Part shown: piece after piece, positions 24,582-33,579 of the stretch
Layout: each line of letters starts with the position of its first letter
How positions within the stretch are numbered: position 1 is the first letter of the stretch
Assembly (NCBI RefSeq): GCF_036173125.1
Contig: NZ_CP108054.1
Coordinates: 806,001-870,000 of the forward strand
Reading direction: 5' to 3'
Length of the DNA stretch: 64,000 nt
Origin: Streptomyces sp. NBC_00286
GTDB taxonomy: Bacteria; Actinomycetota; Actinomycetes; Streptomycetales; Streptomycetaceae
Notes under the pieces: model-generated
Told to the model about the DNA's origin: nothing
Seen by the model: only the letters and a program-made list of their open reading frames with translations
Database searches by the model: none
Translations under genes and position numbers: made by a program

Positions 24582-25493
24582 GTGGGCATCCTCGACGACA
24601 AGGTCGCGATCGTGACCGGTGGTGGACGGGGCCTCGGCCGCGCCCACTGCCTGGCGCTCGCCGAGGCCGGGGCGGCCGTGGTGGTGAACGACCCCGGTGC
24701 CGGCGTGCACGGCGAACAGACCGGCGACTCCCCCGCCGATGACGTGGTCGCCGAGATCACCAAGCTCGGCGGCCGGGCGATGGCCAACCACGGCTCGGTC
24801 ACCGACTGGGCGGCGACCGAGGCGATGGTGGTGGACACGGTCGCGGAGTTCGGGCGGCTCGACATCGTCGTGAACAACGCGGGGATCGTGCGCGACCGCA
24901 TGCTGTTCTCGATGAGCGAGGCCGAGTTCGACGCGGTGATCGCCGTCCATCTCAAGGGCACCTTCGCGCTGACGCGGCATGCGTGCGCGTACTGGCGCGA
25001 GGCGTCGAAGCGGGGTGAGCGGGTCGCCGGTCGCGTCATCAACACGACGTCCGGTACTGGGCTGTTCGGCAATCAGGGCCAGTCCAACTATGCCGCCGCG
25101 AAGGCCGGGATCGCCGGTCTCACGGTCGTCACCGCACTGGAGATGCGCCGCTACGGCGTCACCGCCAACGCCATCTCGCCGATCGCCACCACCCGGATGA
25201 CGGAAGGGCTGGCGCTCGGCCAGCCGCAGACGGCCGTTGACGGCTTCGACCCGGGCGATCCGGCCAACGCCTCAGGTGTGATCGTGTACTTGGCCTCCGA
25301 CGCCGCATCCTGGCTGACCGGCCAGGTGCTGCGCATCGAGGGCAACCGGCTCAACCGCCTCCAGGGCTGGACGGTGACCGGAGTGCACCCCAGCCGGTCC
25401 GGCGAAGCGCTCACTCCCGAGGAACTCGTCCAAGCCGTACCGCAGTTGTACGGCGCCGCTCCGGCGGGCCGGGCCACCGGAGTGGGCCAGTGA
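24582..25493 (+). CDS. SDR-family dehydrogenase of the MFE-2 (3R-hydroxyacyl-CoA) type
   Basis: A 303-residue SDR longer than the classical 250: VTGGGRGLGRAHCLALAEAGAAVVVND, SVTDWAATEAMVVDTVAEFG, NNAGIVRDRMLFSMSEAEFDAVIAVHLKGTF, NTTSGTGLFGNQGQSNYAAAKAG. These blocks match the dehydrogenase domain of peroxisomal-type multifunctional enzyme 2. The GTG has GGAGGT upstream. It is a paralogue of the gene at 33580-34494. Its TGA overlaps the DoxX start (GTGA). A small dyad ACTGACTCAGT lies at 24533-24543. Confidence 0.9.
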   Translation: MGILDDKVAIVTGGGRGLGRAHCLALAEAGAAVVVNDPGAGVHGEQTGDSPADDVVAEITKLGGRAMANHGSVTDWAATEAMVVDTVAEFGRLDIVVNNAGIVRDRMLFSMSEAEFDAVIAVHLKGTFALTRHACAYWREASKRGERVAGRVINTTSGTGLFGNQGQSNYAAAKAGIAGLTVVTALEMRRYGVTANAISPIATTRMTEGLALGQPQTAVDGFDPGDPANASGVIVYLASDAASWLTGQVLRIEGNRLNRLQGWTVTGVHPSRSGEALTPEELVQAVPQLYGAAPAGRATGVGQ

Positions 25494-26011
25494 AGGCGCG
25501 GGGCGGCGACGTCGCGGCGCTGCTGCTGCGCGCGACGCTCGGCCCGATGCTGTTCGCGCACGGCTGGAACAAGGTCGCGGGGCCGGGTGGCCTTGAGGGC
25601 ACGACGGGGTGGTTCAAGTCGCTCGGGCTCGAACCCGCCCCCGTACACGCCCGTATGGCGGCCGGCACCGAGATGGCGGCGGGAGTCGGCCTCACCCTGG
25701 GCGCCGCGAACCCGCTCCCGGCCGCGGCGGCCGTCGGCCTGATGGCCGTGGCGGCCCGAACCGACCACCGGGGCAAGGGTTTCTTCGTCTTCAAGGGCGG
25801 CTGGGAGTACGTCGGTGTCGTCGGCGGAGCGGCCGTGGCGCTGGCCGCGCTGGGCAACGGCCGGTACTCGGTCGACGGGCTGCTGCGGCGCCAACGGGCG
25901 GGCGCGGGGCCCGCGTTGCTCGCCGCCGGGGTGGGCGCGGCGAGCGCGGCAGCGCTGCTCGCGGTGTGCTACCGGCCGAGTCCCGATGATCCCAACGAGT
26001 CAGAGCAATGA
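25490..26011 (+). CDS. DoxX-family membrane protein
   Basis: A 173-residue protein with four hydrophobic helices and the DoxX signature LLLRATLGPMLFAHGWNKVAGPGGLEGTTGWFKSLGL near the N-terminus, then AAGTEMAAGVGLTLGAA and AAAVGLMAVAA. Members are small quinone- or redox-linked membrane proteins of varied role. GTGA overlap with the SDR shows co-translation. Its job in a beta-oxidation operon is unclear; linking a dehydrogenase step to the membrane is a guess. Confidence 0.88.
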   Translation: MKARGGDVAALLLRATLGPMLFAHGWNKVAGPGGLEGTTGWFKSLGLEPAPVHARMAAGTEMAAGVGLTLGAANPLPAAAAVGLMAVAARTDHRGKGFFVFKGGWEYVGVVGGAAVALAALGNGRYSVDGLLRRQRAGAGPALLAAGVGAASAAALLAVCYRPSPDDPNESEQ

Positions 26012-26026
26012 GCCCAAGGAGGCGAC

Positions 26027-27184
26027 ATGGACGCGGATGACTTCTCCGCGGTGCTGTCCGAGGTCCGGCGTTTCGTCCGGGAACGCGTCGTGCCGCTCGA
26101 GCCGGAGATCGACGAGAAGGACGAGATGCCCGCGGACATCCGCGAGGCGGCCAAGAAGATGGGGCTCTTCGGATTCGCGCTGCCCGAGGAGTACGGCGGG
26201 CTCGGCCTGTCGATGTACGAGGAAGCCCAGTTGATGTTCGAGCTGGGCTACACGACGCCGTCGCTGCGCTCGATGTTCGGCACCAACAACGGCATCGCGG
26301 GCCATGTGCTCATGGTCGGCGGCACCGAGGAGCAGAAGGCGCACTGGCTGCCGCGGATCGCCTCCGGAGACGTACTGGCGTCCTTCGCGCTCACCGAACC
26401 GGACGCCGGTTCGGACCCGTCGACGCTGACGACGCGAGCGCATCGCGATGGCGACGAGTGGGTCATCAACGGCGCCAAGCGGTACATCACCAACGCCCCG
26501 CTCGCCGATGTCTTCATGGTCTTCGCCCGCACCGACCCCGACGCTCCACGTACGCGCGGCATCTCCACGTTCCTGGTCCCGGCCGGTACGCCCGGCCTGA
26601 CAGTGGCGCCCAAGGATCACAAGATGGGCCAGTTCGGGGCCTGGACCGCGGACGTCTTCTTCGACGACGTACGAGTGCCGGCCGAAGCACTGGTCGGCGG
26701 CGAGGACGGCTTGAACCGGGGCTTCTCCACGGCGATGGGCTGTATCGCGCACGGGCGGGTGCACATCTCGGCCCTGATGGTCGGGATGGCCGAGCGGCTG
26801 GTCGACGAGTCGGTCGCGTACGCGAGCACCCGCAAGCAGTCCGGGAAGCTCATCGGCTCCTTCCAGCTCATCCAGGGCCTGATCGCCGACTCGATGACCG
26901 ACTACTACGCCGGGCGGGCCACGGTCCTGGAGGCGGCCCGGGGCTTCGACTCGGGTGAGGACACCAAGATCGGCCCGTCCTGCACGAAGTACTTCGCGAG
27001 CGAGATGGTCTGGCGGGTCGCGGACCGTGCGGTGCAGATCCACGGCGGCGCGGGCTATATGCGCGGCGTCGCCGTCGAGCGCTTCTACCGCGACGCCCGC
27101 CTGTTCCGCATCTACGAGGGCACCAGCCAGATCCAGCAGGTCATCATCGCGAAGGCGCTGCTGGGCGAGGCGGCTCGCGGCTGA
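26027..27184 (+). CDS. Acyl-CoA dehydrogenase (MCAD-like, canonical YEGT base)
   Basis: A 385-residue acyl-CoA dehydrogenase and the only one of five in the window that keeps the medium/short-chain catalytic Glu in RIYEGTSQIQQVIIAKALLG. Other blocks: LTEPDAGSDPSTLTTRA, GMAERLVDESVAYASTRKQSGKLIGSFQ, VQIHGGAGYMRGVAVERFYRDARL. Its ATG has AAGGAGG upstream. Last gene of the forward operon; electrons would go to EtfAB encoded at 36826-38619. Confidence 0.93.
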   Translation: MDADDFSAVLSEVRRFVRERVVPLEPEIDEKDEMPADIREAAKKMGLFGFALPEEYGGLGLSMYEEAQLMFELGYTTPSLRSMFGTNNGIAGHVLMVGGTEEQKAHWLPRIASGDVLASFALTEPDAGSDPSTLTTRAHRDGDEWVINGAKRYITNAPLADVFMVFARTDPDAPRTRGISTFLVPAGTPGLTVAPKDHKMGQFGAWTADVFFDDVRVPAEALVGGEDGLNRGFSTAMGCIAHGRVHISALMVGMAERLVDESVAYASTRKQSGKLIGSFQLIQGLIADSMTDYYAGRATVLEAARGFDSGEDTKIGPSCTKYFASEMVWRVADRAVQIHGGAGYMRGVAVERFYRDARLFRIYEGTSQIQQVIIAKALLGEAARG

Positions 27185-27532
27185 ACTCGCGATGAGTGAC
27201 ACCGTCGTACGTGCCGGATGCAACCCGACTGGCGAGAGTGGCCGGCCGGATCGAGCAACGGCGCAGGCGGCCTGCTGCTCGGCGAGGCACAAGCGGCCTG
27301 CTGCTCGGCGACGCGCAGGCGCGCGATCTCCTCAGGGGATTGGGCATACCGGCCTCGCCGCGGTGAGCAGCAGGTGGCCGACCTCGATGCCGCGCGTGGG
27401 TGGCGCACCGAGCAGTTCCGCGCCTCCGAGGACGGCTCGACGGCGGGTGCCCCTGCCACCGCTGCGACCTGGTGCGGCGCACACGCTGTACGAGGCGGGG
27501 TGGCGGGAGTCAGGCTGCCGGGTGCGCCGAAG
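27185..27532. other. Gene-free gap with a 19-bp direct repeat
   Basis: No convincing gene on either strand between the convergent acyl-CoA dehydrogenase and DUF2207 genes. GCGGCCTGCTGCTCGGCGA occurs at 27267-27285 and again at 27293-27311 (26-bp period). Frames here are open only because of GC bias; one reads GLLLGDAQARDLLRGLGIPASPR and could be a gene remnant. Confidence 0.5.
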
Positions 27533-29359
27533 TCACCATGAGCCGCCGCCCCCGCCACCGTCTCCGCCGCCGACCCCTCCGCTGTCGCCTCCGCCGCTGT
27601 AACCGCCCGACGAGGAACCCGACGACGAACCCGAGCCGCCGGACGACGGCCGGGTGGCGGACACGGCTGCCAGCGGAAAGTAGGTGGCGAGGTCGGGCCG
27701 GAGCGTCGCGTCGTCCCCGGGTGTGGCCGTCCGTGCCCGAGTGCGGGACGCATGCGCGTTCGCCGCGTTCGCCGCGTCGGCCGCTGCCGCTGCGGCCGCC
27801 GCAGCCGCCCATGCCTCGGCCTCGCCGAGGGCCGTGGCCCACGCGGTGATCTGGTCCTGGTCACGCTTCTCCCAGCCGTACCGCCCGGGTTCGGCGAGAT
27901 GGCGCCGGTAGGCCTCCGTCTGGCACCACAGGTGGGAGCCGCGCACGGTGCGTGCGCGCAGTTCCCAGGCCCGTACGAGGGCCGCGAGCCCGGCACCGGC
28001 CAGTGCCGCGCCGGCTGCCAGCGGCGTCCGCCAGTCCGCGCCCGGATCCGCCACCTCCGTCGCCGTGAACCCCACGACGAACGTTCCGGCGGCCGCGGCC
28101 ACCGCGCCGCCCCACACGGCGATGCGGCGGCGCCGCTCCCCGGACGGCTCCCACAGTCCGTCGCCACCCGTGCGCCGCCAGTCCTCAAGGCGGTGCCGCA
28201 GCAGCTTCCAGGCGGTGGCGAACGCCTTGTTGTACTGGCCCAGCGGGACGCGCCGCTTGCTGGCGAACACGGCCTGGAGCACCTCCGCCGTCAGCGGGTC
28301 GGTGGCGCCGCCCTCGGGCTGCTTGCCGACCTGGTGCAGCACGGGCTTCTTCTGCTTGCCGCTGATGGTCAGATGCCCGTCCGCCGCCGCGGTCAGCAGC
28401 CACGCCGCCAGGTGTTCCTTGCGCACCTGGTCGGTGAGCAGGATTCCGGCGTGCGCGGGGGTGATGCCCGCGGGCGGCTCACCGTTCGGTGTGACCGAGG
28501 CACCCAGCCGGCGAACGTCCATCCGCCGGGTCCGGCCATCCGTCCCCTGGACCCGCTCCCGCCCCGCCAGCCGCACCAGCTCCGCGACCACGGCCGTCGC
28601 GGCGAGGGCGATCAACGTGGCCCACAGCCACCCGGCCACGACACCGTCCCCGGCCTCGACGGCAGCCGCCCGTCCGCCGGGCGCCTTCGGCAGCGACGCG
28701 GCGCCGCCCCCGTCGGCATCTCCGCCCGTCGCGTACAGCGTCAGACCCTCGTGAGCTTCCAGCCCGTCCTGCGTCACATGCAGCTGCCCCGGTACGGGCT
28801 GCCGCTGCGTCGCACAGTCCTCGCGGGAACCGGACGATCCCGCAAAGCAGCTCGGCCGATCCAGGGCGAACGGGACGGCCAGGTGGACGTCGACGTGCCC
28901 GACGGGCACGTCCCACTGCGTGCCGACGGCATCCCACGCCAGATACTCCTCGTCCCCGAGGCGCGGCAGGGTGTACTCGATGCGGTACCGGTGGACCCCG
29001 GTCACCGTCGCATCGGGGTCACCGATCACGATCCGGGTGCCCGCATCCTCCTCGACGCGGTAGGGCACCGGCTCGCCGTCCGCCGTGACGGATACCTTGC
29101 TGACGTCTCCGGGCTTCGTCCGCGGCACGTCACGGTAAATGCCGTGCCGCTGCTCACCGTTGAAGTCGTAGTCGATCACCTCGGTGATCCGGGCCGTCCC
29201 GTCGGCACGTATCTCGGCGCCGACCCACATCCGGCCAATCCGTTCCCCGGGCTCCCCGAGCACCGCGCCCAGCAGCCCGACCAGCCCCACCAACACCGCG
29301 CCCACGAGCAACAGAAGGGCATCCCGCCGCCTCCGCCACCGCACCGACCTGGCCCTCAC
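27533..29359 (-). CDS. DUF2207 membrane protein with Gly/Ser-rich tail
   Basis: A 608-residue protein of the DUF2207 (predicted membrane) family: an N-terminal anchor (ALLLLVGAVLVGLVGLLGAVL), an extracytoplasmic beta domain beginning IRADGTARITEVIDYDFNGEQRHGIYRDVP, a transmembrane helix (VVAGWLWATLIALAATAVVAELV), a cytoplasmic region with two further hydrophobic helices, an Ala-run (WAAAAAAAAAADAANAANA) and a tail ending GGDGGGGGGSW. GTG 29359 has GGAGGG upstream. The family function is unknown. It interrupts the catabolic island and shows no link to it. Confidence 0.88.
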   Translation of the reverse strand: MRARSVRWRRRRDALLLLVGAVLVGLVGLLGAVLGEPGERIGRMWVGAEIRADGTARITEVIDYDFNGEQRHGIYRDVPRTKPGDVSKVSVTADGEPVPYRVEEDAGTRIVIGDPDATVTGVHRYRIEYTLPRLGDEEYLAWDAVGTQWDVPVGHVDVHLAVPFALDRPSCFAGSSGSREDCATQRQPVPGQLHVTQDGLEAHEGLTLYATGGDADGGGAASLPKAPGGRAAAVEAGDGVVAGWLWATLIALAATAVVAELVRLAGRERVQGTDGRTRRMDVRRLGASVTPNGEPPAGITPAHAGILLTDQVRKEHLAAWLLTAAADGHLTISGKQKKPVLHQVGKQPEGGATDPLTAEVLQAVFASKRRVPLGQYNKAFATAWKLLRHRLEDWRRTGGDGLWEPSGERRRRIAVWGGAVAAAAGTFVVGFTATEVADPGADWRTPLAAGAALAGAGLAALVRAWELRARTVRGSHLWCQTEAYRRHLAEPGRYGWEKRDQDQITAWATALGEAEAWAAAAAAAAAADAANAANAHASRTRARTATPGDDATLRPDLATYFPLAAVSATRPSSGGSGSSSGSSSGGYSGGGDSGGVGGGDGGGGGGSW

Positions 29360-29545
29360 GCGGGCCCCCTCCCCGTTACCCGCCACCGTCAGGGGAGGAC
29401 AATACAGGCCCGTACTACGCAACAGGGGTGCGAGAAACCGCAGTTCGGCGTCCGCGATCAGCCTGCATCGCGCGCTTCCCGAACCCGACTCGGCTCCCCC
29501 TCCGACAGGGGTGCTCCGAACGCAGCGGAAGGGGAAGCCCAGCCC

Positions 29546-30661
29546 TCAAATCCCTAGCCGGTCCAGCAGACGCTCGTGATACACCGCCGGGCCCCCGAAC
29601 AGGAGTTGGGAGGACTTGGCCCGCCGGAAGTACAGATGGGCGGGGTGTTCCCAGGTGAAGCCGATGCCGCCGTGGACCTGGATGTTCTCCATCGCCGTGA
29701 ACATGTACGCCCGTGAGCAGGCCACGTGCGCCACGCCTGCGGCGACCGGGTAGTCCGGGGAGCCCTCGGCCGCGAGGCGGGCGGCCTCGCGGGAGGCGGC
29801 CTCGGCCAGTTCGACCTGGACGAGCATGTCGGCGCACTTGTGCTTGACGGCCTGGAAGGAGCCGATGGGCCGGCCGAACTGGTGGCGGGTGCGGGCGTAT
29901 TCGGCCGCCGTCTCCAGGCAGCGGCGGGCGCCGCCGGACTGTTCGGCGGCGAGGGCGACCGAGGCGAAGTCCAGGACCTTGGCCATGATCCGGCCGCCGG
30001 CTCCGTCGGAGCCGATGAGCGTCGCGGGGACGGCGTCCAGTGTCAGCCGGGCCATCGCCCGGGTGGCGTCCAGGGTTTCCATGGACTCGGCCGTCAGGCC
30101 GGGCGCGGTGCCGTCGACGGCGAAGAGCGTGGGACCTGCGACGGTACGGGCGACAACGAGGACCAGGTCAGCCGTCGTACCGTCGATGACGAAGCTCTTG
30201 CGACCGGTCACCTTCCAGGCTCCCTCCCCATCGCGCACCGCACGCGCGGAGATCAGGGCCGGGTCCCAGGAACCGCTGTTCTCGGCGACGGCCAGCGTGG
30301 CCGTGGTCGCTCCCGCGGCGATACCGGGGAGATGGCGCGCGCAGGCATCGGTGTCGCCCGAGGCCAGCAGGGCCTGGGCGGCCAGGACGACCGTCGCGAA
30401 GTACGGTGCGCACAGCAGGGCGCGGCCCATCTCCTCCAGGACGACGCCGAGTTCGACGGGACCGAAGCCGTCGCCGCCGTACTCCTCGGGGATCGCCAGA
30501 CCCGGCAGCCGCAGCTGCTCGGCCAACTGGGCCCACACGGCGGGGTCGTAGCGCGGCTCGCTCTCCATGAGCTTGCGGACGGCTTCCTCGGGCGACTTGG
30601 CCTCCAGGAAGTTCCGTACGGCGGACCGCAGTTCGTCCAGTGCGCTCTCGTCGGCGGTCAC
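29546..30661 (-). CDS. Acyl-CoA dehydrogenase, small partner of a likely heteromer
   Basis: A 371-residue acyl-CoA dehydrogenase with IPEEYGGDGFGPVELGVVLEEMG, LAVAENSGSWDPALISARAV, RHQFGRPIGSFQAVKHKCADML and the C-terminus LLFGGPAVYHERLLDRLGI. The middle-domain FAD loop is changed (AENSGSWDPA instead of SEPxxGSD) and the usual base is absent. Its GTG overlaps the TGA of the next dehydrogenase (GTGA). Adjacent overlapping acyl-CoA dehydrogenase pairs in actinobacteria form alpha2beta2 enzymes in which one chain has lost active-site residues, as in ChsE1-ChsE2 of cholesterol catabolism; I infer the same here. Confidence 0.88.
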   Translation of the reverse strand: MTADESALDELRSAVRNFLEAKSPEEAVRKLMESEPRYDPAVWAQLAEQLRLPGLAIPEEYGGDGFGPVELGVVLEEMGRALLCAPYFATVVLAAQALLASGDTDACARHLPGIAAGATTATLAVAENSGSWDPALISARAVRDGEGAWKVTGRKSFVIDGTTADLVLVVARTVAGPTLFAVDGTAPGLTAESMETLDATRAMARLTLDAVPATLIGSDGAGGRIMAKVLDFASVALAAEQSGGARRCLETAAEYARTRHQFGRPIGSFQAVKHKCADMLVQVELAEAASREAARLAAEGSPDYPVAAGVAHVACSRAYMFTAMENIQVHGGIGFTWEHPAHLYFRRAKSSQLLFGGPAVYHERLLDRLGI

Positions 30662-31902
30662 TGACGTCCCTCCTTGGCAGCGGTTGTCACCGGTTCCTTG
30701 GGCAGGCCGAGGACGCGTTCCGCGAGGATGTTCTTCATGATCTCCTCGGTGCCGCCGAGGATCCTCAACGCCGGGGTGGCCAGGAGGAGTTCGTTCCAGG
30801 CGTACGTTCCCCACTGACCGGTGTCGGCGATGGCGCGCGGGCCGAGGACGTCCGAGACGAAGTGCGCGGCCTTGGTGAGGTTCTGGCCGTAGAGCAGCTT
30901 GGACACGGACATCTCGGGGCCGGGGGCGACGCCCGCCTGCAGTTTGCGCAGGGCGCGGGCGTTGAGGTGTTCGGTGGCGAGGACGTCGACGAGGAGTTCG
31001 GCGAGGCGGCCGCGCAGGGCCCGGTCGTCCCAGGTCCAGGTGGCGCGCATCAGCGCGGAGAGGCGGTCCGCGGAGAGGGCGCCTGCCACCGGTCCGGCGC
31101 CCTGGCTGCCGACCGTGGCGCGCTCGTTCATCAGGGTGGTCAGGGCGACGGTCCAGCCTCCGTCGACCTCGCCGAGGCGGTGGTCGTCGGGGATGCGGAC
31201 GTCGGTGAGGAACACCTCGTTGAAGTCCGCGCCGCCGGTCATCTGCCGCAGCGGGCGGACCTCCACGCCGGGGGTGTCCATGGGTACGAGGAAGGCGGTG
31301 ATGCCGCGGTGCTTGGGCGCGTCCGGATTCGTGCGCGTGAGCGCGAGGCCGATCTGACTGTGCTGGGCGACCGAGGTCCACACCTTCTGGCCGTTCAGCA
31401 CCCAGTCCTCGCCGTCGCGTACGGCGCGGGTCGTCACGCTCGCCAGGTCGGAGCCGGCGCCGGGTTCGCTGAACAGCTGGCAGGCGATGGCGTCCCCGCG
31501 GTACATCGCGGGCAGCCAGTGGTCCTTCAGCGGCTGCGGGGCGTGGGCGAGGATCGTCGGGCCGATCATGCCCAGGCCGATCACGCTCAGCGTGCCGGTG
31601 TCGGCGACGTCGTACTCGGACTCGATCGCGTCGTAGAGGAGTTCGTGTACGGGGGTGAGTCCGCGCCCGCCGTACTCGGGTGGTCCGGTGATCCAGCCGA
31701 AGCCGTTCTCGTAGCGGATCCGCTGCCACTCCCGCGCCCGCTGCACCTGCTCCCGTTCCTCCTCGGGCGCGAGGGAGCTGAAGTACGCCATGGAGTCGTC
31801 GCCTTCGCCCCAGGTGACGGCGGTGCGGTCGGGGGCCTTGGCCACGTGGGCGTCGAGGAAGCGGCGTACCTCGGCGGCGAAGGCCTGCATGTCGTGTTCC
31901 AT
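30658..31902 (-). CDS. Acyl-CoA dehydrogenase, large partner of a likely heteromer
   Basis: A 414-residue acyl-CoA dehydrogenase: GWITGPPEYGGRGLTPVHELLYDAIESEY, IGLGMIGPTILAHA, FSEPGAGSDLASVTTRAVRDGEDWVLNGQKVWTS, LGGTEEIMKNILAERVLGLPKEP. The FAD/substrate loop SEPGAGSD is intact, unlike its partner. The MCAD-type base is Gly (LGGTEE). The ATG before EHDMQAF follows the thiolase stop by 14 bp. Together with the smaller gene it should form one FAD-dependent heterotetramer acting on a bulky acyl-CoA. Confidence 0.9.
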   Translation of the reverse strand: MEHDMQAFAAEVRRFLDAHVAKAPDRTAVTWGEGDDSMAYFSSLAPEEEREQVQRAREWQRIRYENGFGWITGPPEYGGRGLTPVHELLYDAIESEYDVADTGTLSVIGLGMIGPTILAHAPQPLKDHWLPAMYRGDAIACQLFSEPGAGSDLASVTTRAVRDGEDWVLNGQKVWTSVAQHSQIGLALTRTNPDAPKHRGITAFLVPMDTPGVEVRPLRQMTGGADFNEVFLTDVRIPDDHRLGEVDGGWTVALTTLMNERATVGSQGAGPVAGALSADRLSALMRATWTWDDRALRGRLAELLVDVLATEHLNARALRKLQAGVAPGPEMSVSKLLYGQNLTKAAHFVSDVLGPRAIADTGQWGTYAWNELLLATPALRILGGTEEIMKNILAERVLGLPKEPVTTAAKEGRQ

Positions 31903-31916
31903 TTGGGGCTCCGCGG

Positions 31917-33068
31917 TCAGGTGGACAGGATGGTCACCGCCGACACGCCGGGCGCGCCGTACAGGTGGGTGTAGCCGACGCGGGGCGTGCCCGGGACCTG
32001 CCGGGTCCCGGCCGTGCCGCGCAACTGCAGCACGATCTCGTGGATCTGGCGCAGTCCGGACGCACCGATGGGCTCGCCGTTGCCGAGCAGTCCGCCGTCG
32101 GTGTTGACGGGGAGGCGGCCGCCGATCTCGGTGGCGCCCTCGGCGATCAGGCGTTCCTGCTCGCCGTCCTTGCAGAGCCCGTTCTCGGCCATGTGGATGA
32201 TCTCGGAGCCGGCGTCGGTGTCCTGGAGTTGGGCGATGTCGACGTCCTCGGGTCCGATGCCCGCCTGCTCGTACGCGGCCCGGGAGGCGTCCACGGTCGG
32301 ACTGGGCACCGGCTCCCCCACCGGCACGGACGGGCTCTGCACCTCGAAGGCGCCGAAGCGGCGGCTGCGCAGGGCGGTGGCCCGGACCCGTATGGGCGTC
32401 GAGGTGGTGTATTTGTGGGCCTGGTCGGCCCGGCACATGACGACGGCGGCGGCGCCCTCGTCCGGTCCGCAGTACATGAACTGCCGCAGTGGGTAGTTGA
32501 GGACCGGTGAGGCCAGGATTTCCCCGACGGTGAGCGGCGTACGTCGCCAGGCCTTTTCGTTGCCGGCGGCGTTGCCGAAGTTCTTGGCCGCGACGCGGGC
32601 GAGCGTCTCGTGGGAGATGCCGTGCTCGTGCATATAGCGGTTGATCTTCATGCCGAAGAAGTGGGTGGTGAGGAAGAGCCCGGTCTGCCCGTACCAGGAG
32701 GGGATTCCGGCGACGGACGGGTCGGCGGCGAAGGCGCCGCGCGGGTGCTTGTCCATGCCGATGGCGATGGTCAGGTCGTGCTCGCCGGTCTCGATGGCGC
32801 GGGCGGCCATCGCCACCGCCGTACCGGCCGTCGCGCAGCCGTTGAAGACGCCGCGCAGGGGTACGCCGGTGAGGCCGAGGCGGCCGACGATCGCGTCCGG
32901 GTTGGCGACCTCGAAGCTGCCGACGTAACCCGCTTGTATCTGGGGCCAGTTGACGCCCGCGTCGGCGAGCGCCATGCGTACGGCGTCCGCGCCCATGTCC
33001 ATCGCGGGCTTGCCCGGGAAGCGGCCGAAGGGGTGCAGTCCCGTGCCGATGATGACCGCTTCCGTCAT
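31917..33068 (-). CDS. Thiolase-family protein with Cys but Glu in place of the GHP His
   Basis: A 383-residue SCP-x/Ltp-like thiolase: TGLHPFGRFPGKPAMDMGADAVRMALADAGV, the nucleophile Cys in FNGCATAGTAVAMAARAIETG, LQDTDAGSEIIHMAENGLCKDG, and NTDGGLLGNGEPIGASGLRQIHEIVLQLRG. The last block normally reads GHPIGATG; here it is GEPIGASG, so the catalytic His is a Glu. It could be a degradative thiolase with changed chemistry or an acyl-CoA aldolase. Its ATG overlaps the stop of the DUF35 partner gene, as with the first pair. Confidence 0.88.
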   Translation of the reverse strand: MTEAVIIGTGLHPFGRFPGKPAMDMGADAVRMALADAGVNWPQIQAGYVGSFEVANPDAIVGRLGLTGVPLRGVFNGCATAGTAVAMAARAIETGEHDLTIAIGMDKHPRGAFAADPSVAGIPSWYGQTGLFLTTHFFGMKINRYMHEHGISHETLARVAAKNFGNAAGNEKAWRRTPLTVGEILASPVLNYPLRQFMYCGPDEGAAAVVMCRADQAHKYTTSTPIRVRATALRSRRFGAFEVQSPSVPVGEPVPSPTVDASRAAYEQAGIGPEDVDIAQLQDTDAGSEIIHMAENGLCKDGEQERLIAEGATEIGGRLPVNTDGGLLGNGEPIGASGLRQIHEIVLQLRGTAGTRQVPGTPRVGYTHLYGAPGVSAVTILST

Positions 33069-33568
33069 GACTGCTCCTCGGGCTCGTCGGGCTGGTCGGA
33101 CTCGCCGGGCTCGTTGGGCTCGTTGGGCTCGTTGGGCTCGTCGGCCGGGGTGAACGCGAAGGTCAGGACCTCGGTGCCGTCGACGTCCACGGTGTAGGGC
33201 ACGAGCGTGAGCCGCATCCGCTGCCCGATGCTCAGCTTCTCCGGGTCGGGTTCGGTGAGCCGAGCCTCTACCAGGACCTCGCCGGGGAGTTCGATGTAGC
33301 CGACGGAGTACGGCTCGAAGGTGGCGGCGGTGTCGGATCCGTCGTACGGCGGTGAGGGTGGGCGGAAGCCCTGGGTGGTGAAGGTCCACAGCGTGCCGCT
33401 GTCGGCCAGGAGCCGCTCCTTCGCTTCCGGGCTGCCGCAGCGTACGCAGTGCGACTCGGTGGGGAAGCTGACCAGTCCGCAGGCCGTGCACTCGGTGCCG
33501 ATGAGCCGGGGCTGGGTGGTGGGCGGCCAGGTGAACAGGCCGTCGGCTACAGGCTTTTGCTTCATCAT
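33065..33568 (-). CDS. DUF35 OB-fold protein with repetitive acidic Pro-rich tail
   Basis: A 167-residue DUF35 protein: zinc ribbon CTACGLVSFPTESHCVRCG, then OB-fold (GTLWTFTTQGFRPPSPPYDG, YSVGYIELPGEVLVEARL). It is followed by a tail of EPNEPNEPNEPGESDQPDEPEEQS, encoded by slipped 9-bp repeats, which is absent from the other DUF35 protein here. Overlap with the thiolase gene (ATGA) implies a complex. The ATGs at 33568/33565 follow AAGGGG. Confidence 0.87.
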   Translation of the reverse strand: MMKQKPVADGLFTWPPTTQPRLIGTECTACGLVSFPTESHCVRCGSPEAKERLLADSGTLWTFTTQGFRPPSPPYDGSDTAATFEPYSVGYIELPGEVLVEARLTEPDPEKLSIGQRMRLTLVPYTVDVDGTEVLTFAFTPADEPNEPNEPNEPGESDQPDEPEEQS

Positions 33569-33579
33569 GTCGTGCCCCT

